Positions 1-7,401 of a DNA stretch of 17,754 nt are shown here, in pieces. Below the pieces are notes generated by a model. It was not told the origin of the DNA. It saw nothing but the letters and a program-made list of their open reading frames with translations, and searched no databases. Every line of letters starts with the position of its first letter. Within the stretch, counting starts at the first letter, position 1. The position numbers and the translations under genes were made by a program. Source of the DNA: JBBSBY01 sp038205805 (GTDB lineage Bacteria; Desulfobacterota; Desulfomonilia; Desulfomonilales; Desulfomonilaceae); assembly GCA_038205805.1 (NCBI GenBank), contig JBBRBO010000081.1:1-17754 (forward strand), in the 5' to 3' direction.

Positions 1-6
1 TATTGT

Positions 7-84
<78 letters not shown>

Positions 85-100
85 GCTGAAGAAACCATTG

Positions 101-176
101 TGGTAGGCCGTGTTGGACTCGAACCAACGACTCTCTGCTTAAAAGGCAGATACTCTACCGACTGAGTTAACGGCCC
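101..176 (-). tRNA. tRNA-Lys (anticodon TTT)
   Basis: The minus strand gives a complete cloverleaf. The acceptor pairs GGGCCGT (176-170) with ACGGCCT (111-105), with one G-T pair at the end, then discriminator A and encoded CCA (103-101). The anticodon arm TCTGC-CTTTTAA-GCAGA carries TTT. The T loop has TTCGAGT. It is the first gene of a Lys-Glu pair. I could not identify a convincing promoter in the 60 bases upstream. Confidence 0.97.
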
Positions 177-448
177 TTGCGATTGACGGCAAATCTCTCG
201 GTATATGAATGCAAAGGCCTGATATTGCTAAAACACCGAGGGATCTCCCTGCACTCCAAGTTATCCGTTCAGGATACCTGTCGAGGTCCGTTCCCAACCC
301 AGAGGCTACATTCGAAGTCCGGATTTTGAGCCGACCGTCGCAATCGAATATTCAGATAGTTAAACATGGAATTTGGAATGTTGTCAAGAGCATTTTGGCG
401 CCACCTTTAAGTTCCCGTCTTTCTCTGATCGTTGGTATATTTACTGAG

Positions 449-482
449 TCAGCATGCACATTACCATCCTTGTGCATGCTGA
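449..482. repeat. Perfect 12-bp inverted repeat
   Basis: TCAGCATGCACA (449-460) and TGTGCATGCTGA (471-482) are exact reverse complements around a 10-base loop. As RNA this is a stable hairpin in either direction. Neither side is followed by a T run, so it does not look like an intrinsic terminator. A protein-binding operator or a structured RNA element are the alternatives. Confidence 0.75.
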
Positions 483-619
483 ATAGCAGCAGGAGACGCG
501 AATTATTGGCTTACACGCAGCCATTTTCCTTTATGCGCTCGGGAGCCGACCCCAGGCGTTTATCACTCCACGAGAACATAATCATGGCCGACCGCATTTC
601 GCACCGGATATGACATATA

Positions 620-655
620 ATTCGAACAAGAGCGGGCTATGCCTCTTGCCCGAAT
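620..655. repeat. Two-part inverted repeat (stem-loop)
   Basis: An outer stem ATTCG (620-624) / CGAAT (651-655) and an inner stem CAAGAG (627-632) / CTCTTG (643-648) are separated by a 2x2 mismatch (AA opposite CC) and close a 10-base loop. No T run follows. It lies 138 bases beyond the 449-482 hairpin. Confidence 0.55.
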
Positions 656-656
656 G

Positions 657-699
657 AGAGCCGCCTTTAACAGGTGGTTGGCGAACGGTGAACGGCTCT
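657..699. repeat. 7-bp inverted repeat with long loop
   Basis: AGAGCCG (657-663) and CGGCTCT (693-699) are perfect reverse complements around a 29-base loop. The repeat starts one base after the preceding stem-loop. A stem this short with this loop could arise by chance, so it counts mainly as part of the cluster. Confidence 0.4.
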
Positions 700-986
700 A
701 GCGTGCTCGCACCGAAGTCACCATAGACGTGCCGGAGCTTTTTGACCTGCGATAGCATACACGAAGCCGAGCAATGTCGCTCAGACTGGGTTAGGAGTTG
801 TACCGGTATCTGCCGCCGAACGCCCCGTAGTGCAACTCTGTGGAGTTTCTCGTTCCGATGAGTGAACATTGCGTCTTTTCGTACGCAGCCACTATTTTCA
901 ACTATTCGGTTCTGCGTAATTATTAAACAAAACCACTCTCTATAAGCGCGGTTTGCCGCGATTGCCGCTGTTTTTCATGGATTACC

Positions 987-1015
987 TTGACGCAAGAACC
1001 TCTATCTACTATGGT
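987..1015 (+). promoter_or_regulatory. Sigma70-like promoter for the radical SAM gene
   Basis: TTGACG (987-992) and TATGGT (1010-1015) are separated by exactly 17 bases, with the expected transcript start near 1022. A short inverted repeat CGTGT-aaca-ACACG (1026-1039) follows in the leader, then an AAAGGTGG ribosome binding site at 1044-1051 and ATG at 1059. Had translation begun at the in-frame TTG at 987, the promoter itself would be coding, which argues for the internal ATG. Confidence 0.5.
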
Positions 1016-1058
1016 AAAACTAACTCGTGTAACAACACGTTACAAAGGTGGGCTACAT

Positions 1059-2537
1059 ATGAAAGCTTTACTCGTCCATCCCGCCATGCCGGAAACATTC
1101 TGGAACTTCAAACACATTCTTAAATTCATCCACAAAAAAGCGGCTCATATTCCTCTGGGTTTGCTTACCATCGGCGCCATGCTACCGGATAGCTGGCGTC
1201 TGAAGCTCGTCGATATGAATGTCGATTCTCTTACGGACGAAGACGTTCGATGGGCTGATCTCGTGATGATCGGCGCTATGGTCGTCCAGAAAGAATCGGT
1301 TCGTGAGGTCATAGACAAATGCCGAAAATGGGGCCGCAAGATAGTCGCCGGCGGACCTCTCTTCACAAGCGTTCCCGACGACTATCCGGAAATAGACCAC
1401 CTTGTCCTGAACGAGGCTGAAATCACGCTAAAGCCGTTCCTCCAGGACTTTGAGGCCGGTCGAGCGCAACGGGTTTACACGTCAATGGAAAGGCCCGACA
1501 TCAAGCAAACCCCCGTGCCCCGATGGGATCTCATCAAGCTGAAATATTACGCCGCCATGTCGCTCCAGTATTCACGCGGGTGCCCCTTTGATTGCGAATT
1601 CTGCGACATCGTGAAGCTCAACGGCCGCCGACCTCGGGTGAAATCTCCCACTCAAATGCTCACTGAGTTAAATTCCCTGTACGAGCTTGGTTGGCGGGGG
1701 CGACTCTTCATCGTCGACGACAATTTCATCGGCAATCGTACGAAGGTAAAAACTTTCCTGCGACAACTGATCCCTTGGCAAGAAGAGCGTGATTTCCCGT
1801 TCACGTTGTTCACTGAAGCCTCGGTAAATTTGGCGCAAGATGAAGATCTGATGCGTCTGATGGCTACGGCCGGCTTCGATTCGGTGTTCCTCGGCTTGGA
1901 GACCCCTGAGGAAGACTGCCTCGTGGAGTGCGGGAAGCATCAGAATTGTTCGCTTAACCTCATGGATGCCGTGAAGATCATCCAGCGCAACGGCATGGAA
2001 GTTATGGGCGGGTTCATTATCGGTTTCGATAATGATCCACCGAATATTTTCGAGAGTCAGATTCGTTTCATTCAAAACAGCGGTGTCATGAAGGCCATGA
2101 TAGGACTGCTGAACGCAATTCCTGGGACTCGGCTCTACCAAAGATTACTCGATGAAGGCCGTCTCATGGAGAACTGCACCGGGGATAATTGCGACGGATC
2201 CATCAACTTTATCCCAAAGATGGATGTGCAAACCCTTCGGGAAGGCTATCAAGCCGTTTTAGACCATATTTATTCACCGAAAGAGTATTATAATCGCGTC
2301 TTCAACTTTCTTGCCGAGTACAAACCCATTCGCAAGAGAAAGATTCAATGGCTGGAGTTTGTAGCTTTTTGGAACTCGGTTCTCTATTTAGGAATTCTGG
2401 ATAAGGGAAAGAACAAGATCTACTACTGGAAGCTCCTTATCAAGGCCTTCATCTACCACAGACAGGCATTCGGAGAGGCGGTATCCAGCGCGATCTTCGG
2501 CTATCACTTCAGGAAGCTGCTGAGCAAACGAAACTAA
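1059..2537 (+). CDS. B12-binding-domain radical SAM protein (DUF4070/HpnP-like)
   Basis: A 492-residue protein. Residues 1 to about 140 look like a cobalamin-binding Rossmann domain, with the PLGLLTIGAMLP opening and the VAGGPLF strand-turn. The radical SAM core follows with the cluster motif CPFDCEFC (Cys175, Cys179, Cys182), which would ligate a 4Fe-4S cluster that cleaves S-adenosylmethionine. The family (B12-binding radical SAM with a DUF4070-like C-terminus) includes the hopanoid C-2 methylase HpnP and many uncharacterised relatives. A methylase or similar C-H functionalising role is likely, but the substrate cannot be read from sequence. The start at 1059 is preferred over an in-frame TTG at 987 because AAAGGTGG lies 7 bases upstream and a promoter occupies the extension. 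The gene is monocistronic and convergent with asnB. The terminal residues (HFRKLLSKRN) are basic. Confidence 0.9.
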   Translation: MKALLVHPAMPETFWNFKHILKFIHKKAAHIPLGLLTIGAMLPDSWRLKLVDMNVDSLTDEDVRWADLVMIGAMVVQKESVREVIDKCRKWGRKIVAGGPLFTSVPDDYPEIDHLVLNEAEITLKPFLQDFEAGRAQRVYTSMERPDIKQTPVPRWDLIKLKYYAAMSLQYSRGCPFDCEFCDIVKLNGRRPRVKSPTQMLTELNSLYELGWRGRLFIVDDNFIGNRTKVKTFLRQLIPWQEERDFPFTLFTEASVNLAQDEDLMRLMATAGFDSVFLGLETPEEDCLVECGKHQNCSLNLMDAVKIIQRNGMEVMGGFIIGFDNDPPNIFESQIRFIQNSGVMKAMIGLLNAIPGTRLYQRLLDEGRLMENCTGDNCDGSINFIPKMDVQTLREGYQAVLDHIYSPKEYYNRVFNFLAEYKPIRKRKIQWLEFVAFWNSVLYLGILDKGKNKIYYWKLLIKAFIYHRQAFGEAVSSAIFGYHFRKLLSKRN

Positions 2538-2586
2538 CGTGCCTGCCACATGACGATTTTCTGTTGCCGACGAAGTCGAACTGCTT

Positions 2587-2628
2587 GAGAAGTCCTCACC
2601 TTCGCCACATGGGCATGGTGAGGATCTC
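2587..2628. terminator. Hairpin in the convergent gap, possible bidirectional terminator
   Basis: TCCTCACC (2593-2600) pairs perfectly with GGTGAGGA (2617-2624). The stem is extended by GAGA (2587-2590) / TCTC (2625-2628) across a two-base bulge, giving 12 pairs around a 16-base loop. It sits in the 146-base gap between the 3' ends of the radical SAM gene and asnB, where a shared terminator would be expected. No T run touches either side (TTTTTATTT begins only at 2650), so intrinsic termination is uncertain. A 12-base palindrome ATCGGCGCCGAT lies at 2659-2670. Confidence 0.4.
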
Positions 2629-2683
2629 CTCCGGGTACAGAGTACACGTTTTTATTTCATCGGCGCCGATTTGCTTGTGCGGC

Positions 2684-4570
2684 TCAGATGCTGTTGCGCT
2701 CCAGCCAATGAATAAGGGCCGTTATGGTCCAGATCTGTCTATTGTTGTCCACGCGCCCCTCGAAGTGTTCCTGCAAGAGTCTGGAACAATACGTGGGATT
2801 GAGTAATCCCACAGCCGCAATTCTTTCCTTCTTAAACGTGTCCACAAAGAACGGCTGCAGCTCATGGCCGATCCAGTGGGGGAGGGGAGGCGTGAATCCC
2901 TTTTTTCTCCCTTTGCGGATACTTGGCGGCAACAAATCTTTAACCGCTCGTCGCAGCAAACCCTTGGTTTCCAACCCGCGGGATTTTACCAACGGCGGCA
3001 TGAGAGCGACCTTTTCCACCAGCTCGTGGTCAAGGAGCGGAACCCGCGCTTCCAGGGAGTTGGCCATGGTCATACGATCAACTTTGGTGAGATTGTCGTC
3101 CGGCAAGAAGGTTTTCAGATCCACATAGAGCAGTCGATTCAGCGGATGAGCGTGAGCGCACACGTTGAAATAGCGCTCAAATACACCGAAACTATCCTCA
3201 AACTCGGTCCGACGGAAATCCCCTTGGAGGAGTTCCCGTTTCTCATCTTCGTTGAAGATCACCTTCCACCAATAATGCCCTCGCTCATACGGCAAGTCGG
3301 CGCCCGTGACGAAGCGCTTGGCCATGTAGTCAAAGCTGATGCGTTCCATGGACGTTGGAAGCGCCCTAACTAATGGCTGTATCAGCCGATCACGTAGAAA
3401 GCGAGGCAGCATGCGATACACGCGTGAGACACGGTAGGCCGTGTGTGTTGGATAGCCCGCGAAGACCTCGTCGCCACCGTCGCCCGTGAGGACCACCTTC
3501 AGGTGTCGGGCGGCCAGCTTGGACACCATGTAGGTCGGAATGGCCGAGTAGTCGGCAAAGGGCTCATCGAACATGTTGAGCAGATCCGGAATAGAATGGA
3601 TCATTTCCGGTTCCAGGCGTTTCTCGATGTGATCCGTGCCCAAGGTTTTGGCCACAAGAGCCGCCTCAGCGGATTCATCGTATGATTTGCGCCCGAAGCC
3701 CATGGTGAATGTCCGAACCTTTACGTCGAGCCGTGCAGCCATTATCGCCGTAACCGTGGTGGAATCCAGACCGCCGCTGAGAAGGGCGCCTACGGGGACA
3801 TCGGCTATCATGTGGCGCCGCACACAGCGCTCGATAAGTTCCAGGGTCTCTGCTTCGTGGTCCGTCGTTCCGATGTGTGAGGCCCCGTCTTCAGGAAGCG
3901 GCACATCCCAGTATTGGCGCACGCGCACGTGGCTGTCGCAGATCGTAAGGTGATGTCCCGGAGGCAACTTGCGGATGCTTCGGTAGGCCGTCGCCGGCGT
4001 CGGCACATAGAGCAGCGATAGATAGTCGTGGATTGCTTGAAGATCCGGCGTGCGGTCCACATCCGTTTGAAGAACGGCCTTGATTTCGCTCCCGAAAAAG
4101 AAGTCGCCGTGGGTGTTTTCCGCAAAGAAGAGAGGCTTTATTCCTAGACGATCCCGAGCAATGAAGAGTGTGCGATTGCGCGAGTCCCATAACGCAAAGG
4201 CGAACATTCCGTTGAGTTTGGTTACGCAATCAGCGCCGAACTCCTCGTACAGGTGCACGATTACTTCCGTGTCGGATCGAGTTCGAAACACATGCCCCTT
4301 TGCCTTTAGCTCCTCTCGCAATTCCAGAAAGTTGTAGATTTCTCCGTTGAAAACAATGGTGAGGCCGCCGTCCTCATTGCTGATGGGTTGTTTCCCGCTC
4401 TCCAGATCGATAATACTGAGCCGTCGCATGGCCAAGCCCACGGGTCCGCCGCAGTAATAGCCTTCATCGTCCGGCCCGCGGTGAACAAGTGTTGCGTTCA
4501 TGCGGCCCAGGAGATCACGGCTCACAGGATTTTGGGGATCCTTCATGAGCATCCCGCAAATACCGCACAT
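2684..4570 (-). CDS. asnB: Asparagine synthetase, glutamine-hydrolysing (AsnB type)
   Basis: A 628-residue class II glutamine amidotransferase fused to an ATP-dependent synthetase, transferring glutamine-derived ammonia to a carboxylate (normally aspartate) through an adenylated intermediate. Met1-Cys2 (MCGICG) supplies the N-terminal nucleophile. RGPDDEG (31-37), FNGEIYN (74-80) and SDTEV (99-103) are the glutaminase residues. The synthetase half has the PP-loop SGGLDS (265-270) and GDGGDEVFAGY (from 363). The family normally removes Met1 to expose Cys2, so the start at 4570 is firm. An in-frame ATG at 4720 would bury the nucleophile. The start overlaps the stop of the glycosyltransferase gene as TGATG, with AAGGAG 8 bases upstream, so the two are translationally coupled. 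Many AsnB homologues in polysaccharide loci amidate sugar or peptide carboxylates instead, so a surface-glycan substrate is possible here. Confidence 0.93.
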   Translation of the reverse strand: MCGICGMLMKDPQNPVSRDLLGRMNATLVHRGPDDEGYYCGGPVGLAMRRLSIIDLESGKQPISNEDGGLTIVFNGEIYNFLELREELKAKGHVFRTRSDTEVIVHLYEEFGADCVTKLNGMFAFALWDSRNRTLFIARDRLGIKPLFFAENTHGDFFFGSEIKAVLQTDVDRTPDLQAIHDYLSLLYVPTPATAYRSIRKLPPGHHLTICDSHVRVRQYWDVPLPEDGASHIGTTDHEAETLELIERCVRRHMIADVPVGALLSGGLDSTTVTAIMAARLDVKVRTFTMGFGRKSYDESAEAALVAKTLGTDHIEKRLEPEMIHSIPDLLNMFDEPFADYSAIPTYMVSKLAARHLKVVLTGDGGDEVFAGYPTHTAYRVSRVYRMLPRFLRDRLIQPLVRALPTSMERISFDYMAKRFVTGADLPYERGHYWWKVIFNEDEKRELLQGDFRRTEFEDSFGVFERYFNVCAHAHPLNRLLYVDLKTFLPDDNLTKVDRMTMANSLEARVPLLDHELVEKVALMPPLVKSRGLETKGLLRRAVKDLLPPSIRKGRKKGFTPPLPHWIGHELQPFFVDTFKKERIAAVGLLNPTYCSRLLQEHFEGRVDNNRQIWTITALIHWLERNSI

Positions 4571-5457
4571 CAGTCGGTCTCCTTGAGGCGTAGGGAGGCG
4601 AACTGATCGAGTATCAACCCAAAAAAGATAATGTTGATCCCACCGGCTAAAAAGAGCACCACCCCTCCTGAAAAACTGGAGAACAGAATGAGATTGCGTA
4701 TGGTGAGCGCAATCCCGCACACAAGCAGAAACAGGCCCGCAGGAAAGAATATCTTGTTGGGATTGGCGATGGTGATGATGCGGAGAATAAAGGCCAAGAA
4801 CCGAAATCCGTCTCGGAACGGTTTGAGCTTACTTTTCGTGCCCGTATGGCGGGTTTGAGCTTGGATCGGCTTAAACAGCACGCTGTAGCCCGCTGTAATA
4901 AAACTCAGTGTGCTCGTTGATGGAAATGAGTATCTATTAGGGTACATGTGCAGGAATTTCATGGCTACATGATGGCGGAAGGCCCGAAATCCGCACGTTA
5001 GATCCGGAATGCGCTGTTCCGCTAAGAACGAGGCGAGCCTGGAGAGAATGATATTTCCCACATTGCGAAGGGGTGACCCCGCAGGGCGAGCAAAAGGTCG
5101 CGCACCCACCACCAAATCATACCGATCCAGACCTTGGATGAGTTCGGGCAAATCCGATGGGCTATGCTGACCATCCGCGTCTATGATCGCTACCAAGCCG
5201 CCTTCGATGGCGCGTAAAGCGGTCTTGACCGAGGCGCCGTTGCCTTTGTTCAAGGGATGAGAAATCACCCGAGCCCCGGCCTCCGCGGCGCGCAAAGCCG
5301 TGGCGTCCGTGGAACCGTCATCAATCACGAGAACTTCCGCGCCGGGTAGATTGCTCTTGACGCCCTCGATTACCGTCGCAATGGAGTTTTCCTCATTGAA
5401 AGCGGGGATCACCACCGTTATCTTGGGGGTCTCCGAAGTATGTGACAAATCATCCAT
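4570..5457 (-). CDS. GT2 glycosyltransferase, DPM1/GtrB-like, with C-terminal membrane anchor
   Basis: A 295-residue family 2 glycosyltransferase. The N-terminal GT-A fold opens with TVVIPAFNEE (about 14-23), has VIDDGSTD (44-51), and has the metal/nucleotide site DADGQ (93-97). GARP (118-121) and CGFRAF (155-160) match polyprenyl-phosphate transferases of the dolichol-phosphate mannose synthase/GtrB/ArnC type. Two hydrophobic segments near 236-256 and 264-284 anchor it in the inner membrane. The expected reaction moves a sugar from a nucleotide donor to undecaprenyl phosphate on the cytoplasmic face. The start has AAGGG 6 bases upstream. Its stop overlaps the asnB start, and a promoter candidate lies at 5634-5662. 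The sugar is not predictable. Confidence 0.9.
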   Translation of the reverse strand: MDDLSHTSETPKITVVIPAFNEENSIATVIEGVKSNLPGAEVLVIDDGSTDATALRAAEAGARVISHPLNKGNGASVKTALRAIEGGLVAIIDADGQHSPSDLPELIQGLDRYDLVVGARPFARPAGSPLRNVGNIILSRLASFLAEQRIPDLTCGFRAFRHHVAMKFLHMYPNRYSFPSTSTLSFITAGYSVLFKPIQAQTRHTGTKSKLKPFRDGFRFLAFILRIITIANPNKIFFPAGLFLLVCGIALTIRNLILFSSFSGGVVLFLAGGINIIFFGLILDQFASLRLKETD

Positions 5458-5633
5458 CTATAACCCTTGAAGTGAAGTGGTAATAACGCCCGTGTTGCTG
5501 AAAGCTCCGAGGCCGCTGAACAGCTCTCTTCCATCCGGAAGCGGAAGCAATGCCGGAGCGCCCGGACTGGTCTGCGACAAACGAACCCGGCTGCTACGCA
5601 TGCGTCCGAAACATTCATGAACACAAGGTGAAA

Positions 5634-5662
5634 GAGATAACATCAAGGTGTAATGGTGTCAA
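5634..5662 (-). promoter_or_regulatory. Candidate promoter for the glycosyltransferase-asnB operon
   Basis: On the minus strand a consensus -35 box TTGACA (5662-5657) is followed after 17 bases by TATCTC (5639-5634), which matches the -10 consensus only in its first three bases. It lies 26 bases past the end of the tRNA gene and would give a leader of about 170 bases before the glycosyltransferase ATG. Read-through from the tRNA promoter is the alternative, since no terminator is visible after the tRNA. Confidence 0.4.
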
Positions 5663-5687
5663 AGCGTAAAGGCGGGCGGATGAGAGC

Positions 5688-5764
5688 TGGTGGCGATGCA
5701 GGGACTTGAACCCCGGACACTGCGGATATGAGCCGCATGCTCTAACCTGCTGAGCTACATCGCC
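5688..5764 (-). tRNA. tRNA with anticodon CAT (elongator tRNA-Met likely)
   Basis: The minus strand gives a complete 77-base cloverleaf. The acceptor GGCGATG (5764-5758) pairs with CATCGCC (5698-5692), followed by discriminator A and encoded CCA (5690-5688). The anticodon arm is TGCGG-CTCATAT-CCGCA. The G1-C72 pair and the lack of three consecutive G-C pairs at the base of the anticodon stem exclude an initiator tRNA. An Ile2 tRNA, whose CAT anticodon would be modified to lysidine, cannot be fully excluded by eye. It stands alone between the flippase-like gene and the glycosyltransferase gene. Confidence 0.95.
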
Positions 5765-5777
5765 ACGTGCGCCAGCC

Positions 5778-5806
5778 AGAATACCGACGCCCATTCGCTT
5801 TGTCAA
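5778..5806 (-). promoter_or_regulatory. Promoter of the tRNA-CAT gene
   Basis: Minus strand: a consensus -35 TTGACA (5806-5801), an exact 17-base spacer and -10 TATTCT (5783-5778). The tRNA 5' end is 14 bases beyond the -10 box, which leaves room for only a very short leader. The -35 box overlaps the stop codon (5805-5803) of the upstream flippase-like gene, so promoter and coding sequence share bases. Confidence 0.72.
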
Positions 5807-6813
5807 GAGCGGGTTTTATGGCCTCCCAAGTAAAGCATTACAAGCATGACGATGATACCAAGTAATATCGCCATCCACAGTGTGCAGATACGAATGAGCA
5901 AAACAGCGGGCAGACTCGAGGTATAGTCTATACCCAAGAACCCCATGAGCCCGACCATTCCGGCTTCCGCGCCCCCGATACCACCCGGCGTCATGGAAAG
6001 AGCGCCGATAAGCGTCGAAAATGAATATACAAAATTTGCCTGAAGCACATCCGCCGAAAGGTTAAACCCCTTCATGATGAGGTACAAAGAAAATGATTCG
6101 GTGCTCCAGGCTATGGTCGAGAGCACAAGCCCCACAATGAAAATGCGCGCCTTCATTAAGTCCTTGCCCGTAAGCAAGATGCTCAGCGCCTTGCCTGAAA
6201 TCCACCGCAGGTACGAGAGCTTGCCGGTCCACATCAACACGGGTCGGTAGATTTTCTCGAGAGATAAGGCCGCTCCGCCGAAAACCACCACCGCCGCGCA
6301 CAAGATGAAGAGCTTTTCCCAACCCGGAAAAAGCAGCAATGAGGCGGATGCGAGAATCAGGATGGCCCAGAGATCCATGAGGCGCTCAACCATCACGATA
6401 CCCATCACCTTGGTCATGGGCGTATTGTGGTCCCGTTTAAGAAAGATGCCTTTGACCGCTTCACCTATCTTACCGGGGGTGCCGGTGAGCGCAAAACCCG
6501 ACAGGAATACGGCGATGGAATAGCCCAGCTTCACATCCTCGCCGGACTCGAGTAAATAATAATAAAAACGCCAACCTCGTAATATCCAGCCCGACAGGAC
6601 CAAAGCTATGACCACCGCCAAGGTCGAGAGCGGGAAGCCTTTCATGGCAGCCCACACGCTGCGATAATCGGACGCAAGCGTCGCCGCGCCGTACAGGACG
6701 ATACCTACGAGTGTAAACAGCAGTACGGATCTGAGTGATTTATAGTAGTTGAATGCCGGCGCCCCGTCCTTTGGTTCTTGATCTCCCGCTTCGAGAGGTT
6801 GCGCCGGATTCAT
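5803..6813 (-). CDS. Flippase-like integral membrane protein (LPG synthase TM region / UPF0104 family)
   Basis: A 336-residue polytopic protein with about eight hydrophobic segments after a 25-residue polar N-terminus. It carries the family's conserved blocks: TGTPGKIGEAVKG (about 110-122), MVERLMDLW (141-149) and TPGGIGGAEAG (275-285). The family is PF03706, which covers the membrane half of lysylphosphatidylglycerol synthase and stand-alone YbhN/AglD-like proteins. Members are linked to lipid or lipid-linked-sugar handling, but the exact activity of stand-alone members is mostly unproven. There is no MprF aminoacyl-transfer domain. An upstream in-frame ATG at 6837 exists, but the ATG at 6813 forms an ATGA overlap with the stop of the secreted-protein gene, so coupled initiation there is preferred. 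No strong ribosome binding site is seen at either position. Confidence 0.85.
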   Translation of the reverse strand: MNPAQPLEAGDQEPKDGAPAFNYYKSLRSVLLFTLVGIVLYGAATLASDYRSVWAAMKGFPLSTLAVVIALVLSGWILRGWRFYYYLLESGEDVKLGYSIAVFLSGFALTGTPGKIGEAVKGIFLKRDHNTPMTKVMGIVMVERLMDLWAILILASASLLLFPGWEKLFILCAAVVVFGGAALSLEKIYRPVLMWTGKLSYLRWISGKALSILLTGKDLMKARIFIVGLVLSTIAWSTESFSLYLIMKGFNLSADVLQANFVYSFSTLIGALSMTPGGIGGAEAGMVGLMGFLGIDYTSSLPAVLLIRICTLWMAILLGIIVMLVMLYLGGHKTRS

Positions 6814-7190
6814 TTGTTTTTCGGGAAGTAAATGCATTTGCCGCTAAAGGTATTCCATGCTGCGTCCATTTGGCTCCGTAAGGCATTTATTTGATAGGTG
6901 TAGTCACCGTAAGCTTGTCCCATTCTGGCCTGCTCGTAGAAGCGATAATACTGAAGATAGAGATTCTTCCAATTCTTTTCCAACTGAAGGCATTCCCCAT
7001 ATTGGGGATTCGTGAGGTCAGGCTTAAAGGCGTACTCCAGGGGCCTAGTGCCGGCTTGAGGTCCCGCCGGCGTCGGTTGTTGCATAGGCTGCTGATAAGG
7101 CGACGGAACTTGAGGCGGATACGGCGCCTGCGCATAAGACAAAGACATGCAGACGGCCGACAACAATGACATCATGAGTATTTTCAGCAT
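6810..7190 (-). CDS. Small secreted protein of unknown function
   Basis: A 126-residue protein of a family I do not recognise. It opens with a clear Sec signal peptide (lysine, then a hydrophobic run, and a likely cut after Ser-Tyr-Ala at 18-20). A proline- and glutamine-rich linker covers about 23-50, and a compact aromatic-rich domain (about 51-126) contains two cysteines, Cys67 and Cys119, that could form a disulfide. The start at 7190 is chosen because GGGAGAG lies 6 bases upstream and the signal peptide begins there. The open frame continues to an ATG at 7340, but that extension is non-secretory and arginine-rich. The stop overlaps the flippase-like start by 4 bases, so the two are made together, and a periplasmic partner of the membrane protein is a reasonable guess. 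Confidence 0.75.
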   Translation of the reverse strand: MLKILMMSLLSAVCMSLSYAQAPYPPQVPSPYQQPMQQPTPAGPQAGTRPLEYAFKPDLTNPQYGECLQLEKNWKNLYLQYYRFYEQARMGQAYGDYTYQINALRSQMDAAWNTFSGKCIYFPKNK

Positions 7191-7401
7191 GGGCGGCTCT
7201 CCCGGATCGCGTGTATTCGTGCACGATCCTAAATCGCAAGGGGCTTCGGCGTCAAGCCTCGCGGCTTCGGTCCATTCCCGGCGACGGCCGCTGATATGCG
7301 TGGACTCAACGTGTTCACGCGTCACACCTGTAATCCACATTGAAAACCCGTCGCAGTTGCCTCATCCATGAAAAGCCGAAACCTCTCTCATCTGATGCAG
7401 G

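Larger units (their letters stand above)
177..986. other. Long region with no credible gene
   Basis: Between tRNA-Lys and the radical SAM promoter lie about 810 bases. Open frames exist (plus 209-613 and minus 582-869), but their translations have odd composition, no recognisable family, no signal peptide and no convincing ribosome binding site. The stretch does hold three inverted repeats (listed separately), clustered between 449 and 699. It may be leader/regulatory DNA, an unrecognised small RNA locus or decayed sequence. Confidence 0.6.

Noticed and set aside
200..230. A promoter for tRNA-Lys
   Set aside because: Minus-strand CATATA or TATACC could serve as a -10 box, but no acceptable -35 box lies at the right distance.
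209..613. A plus-strand open frame of 134 codons
   Set aside because: It has no family resemblance, unnatural composition and no ribosome binding site. It runs through the 449-482 inverted repeat and stands alone beside the tRNAs.
582..869. A minus-strand open frame of 95 codons
   Set aside because: It has no recognisable domain, its composition is rich in Arg, His and Ser as in random frames, and no ribosome binding site is seen.
4571..4720. A longer asnB start at 4720
   Set aside because: It would put 50 residues before the catalytic Cys, which must become N-terminal, and it would overlap the glycosyltransferase gene.
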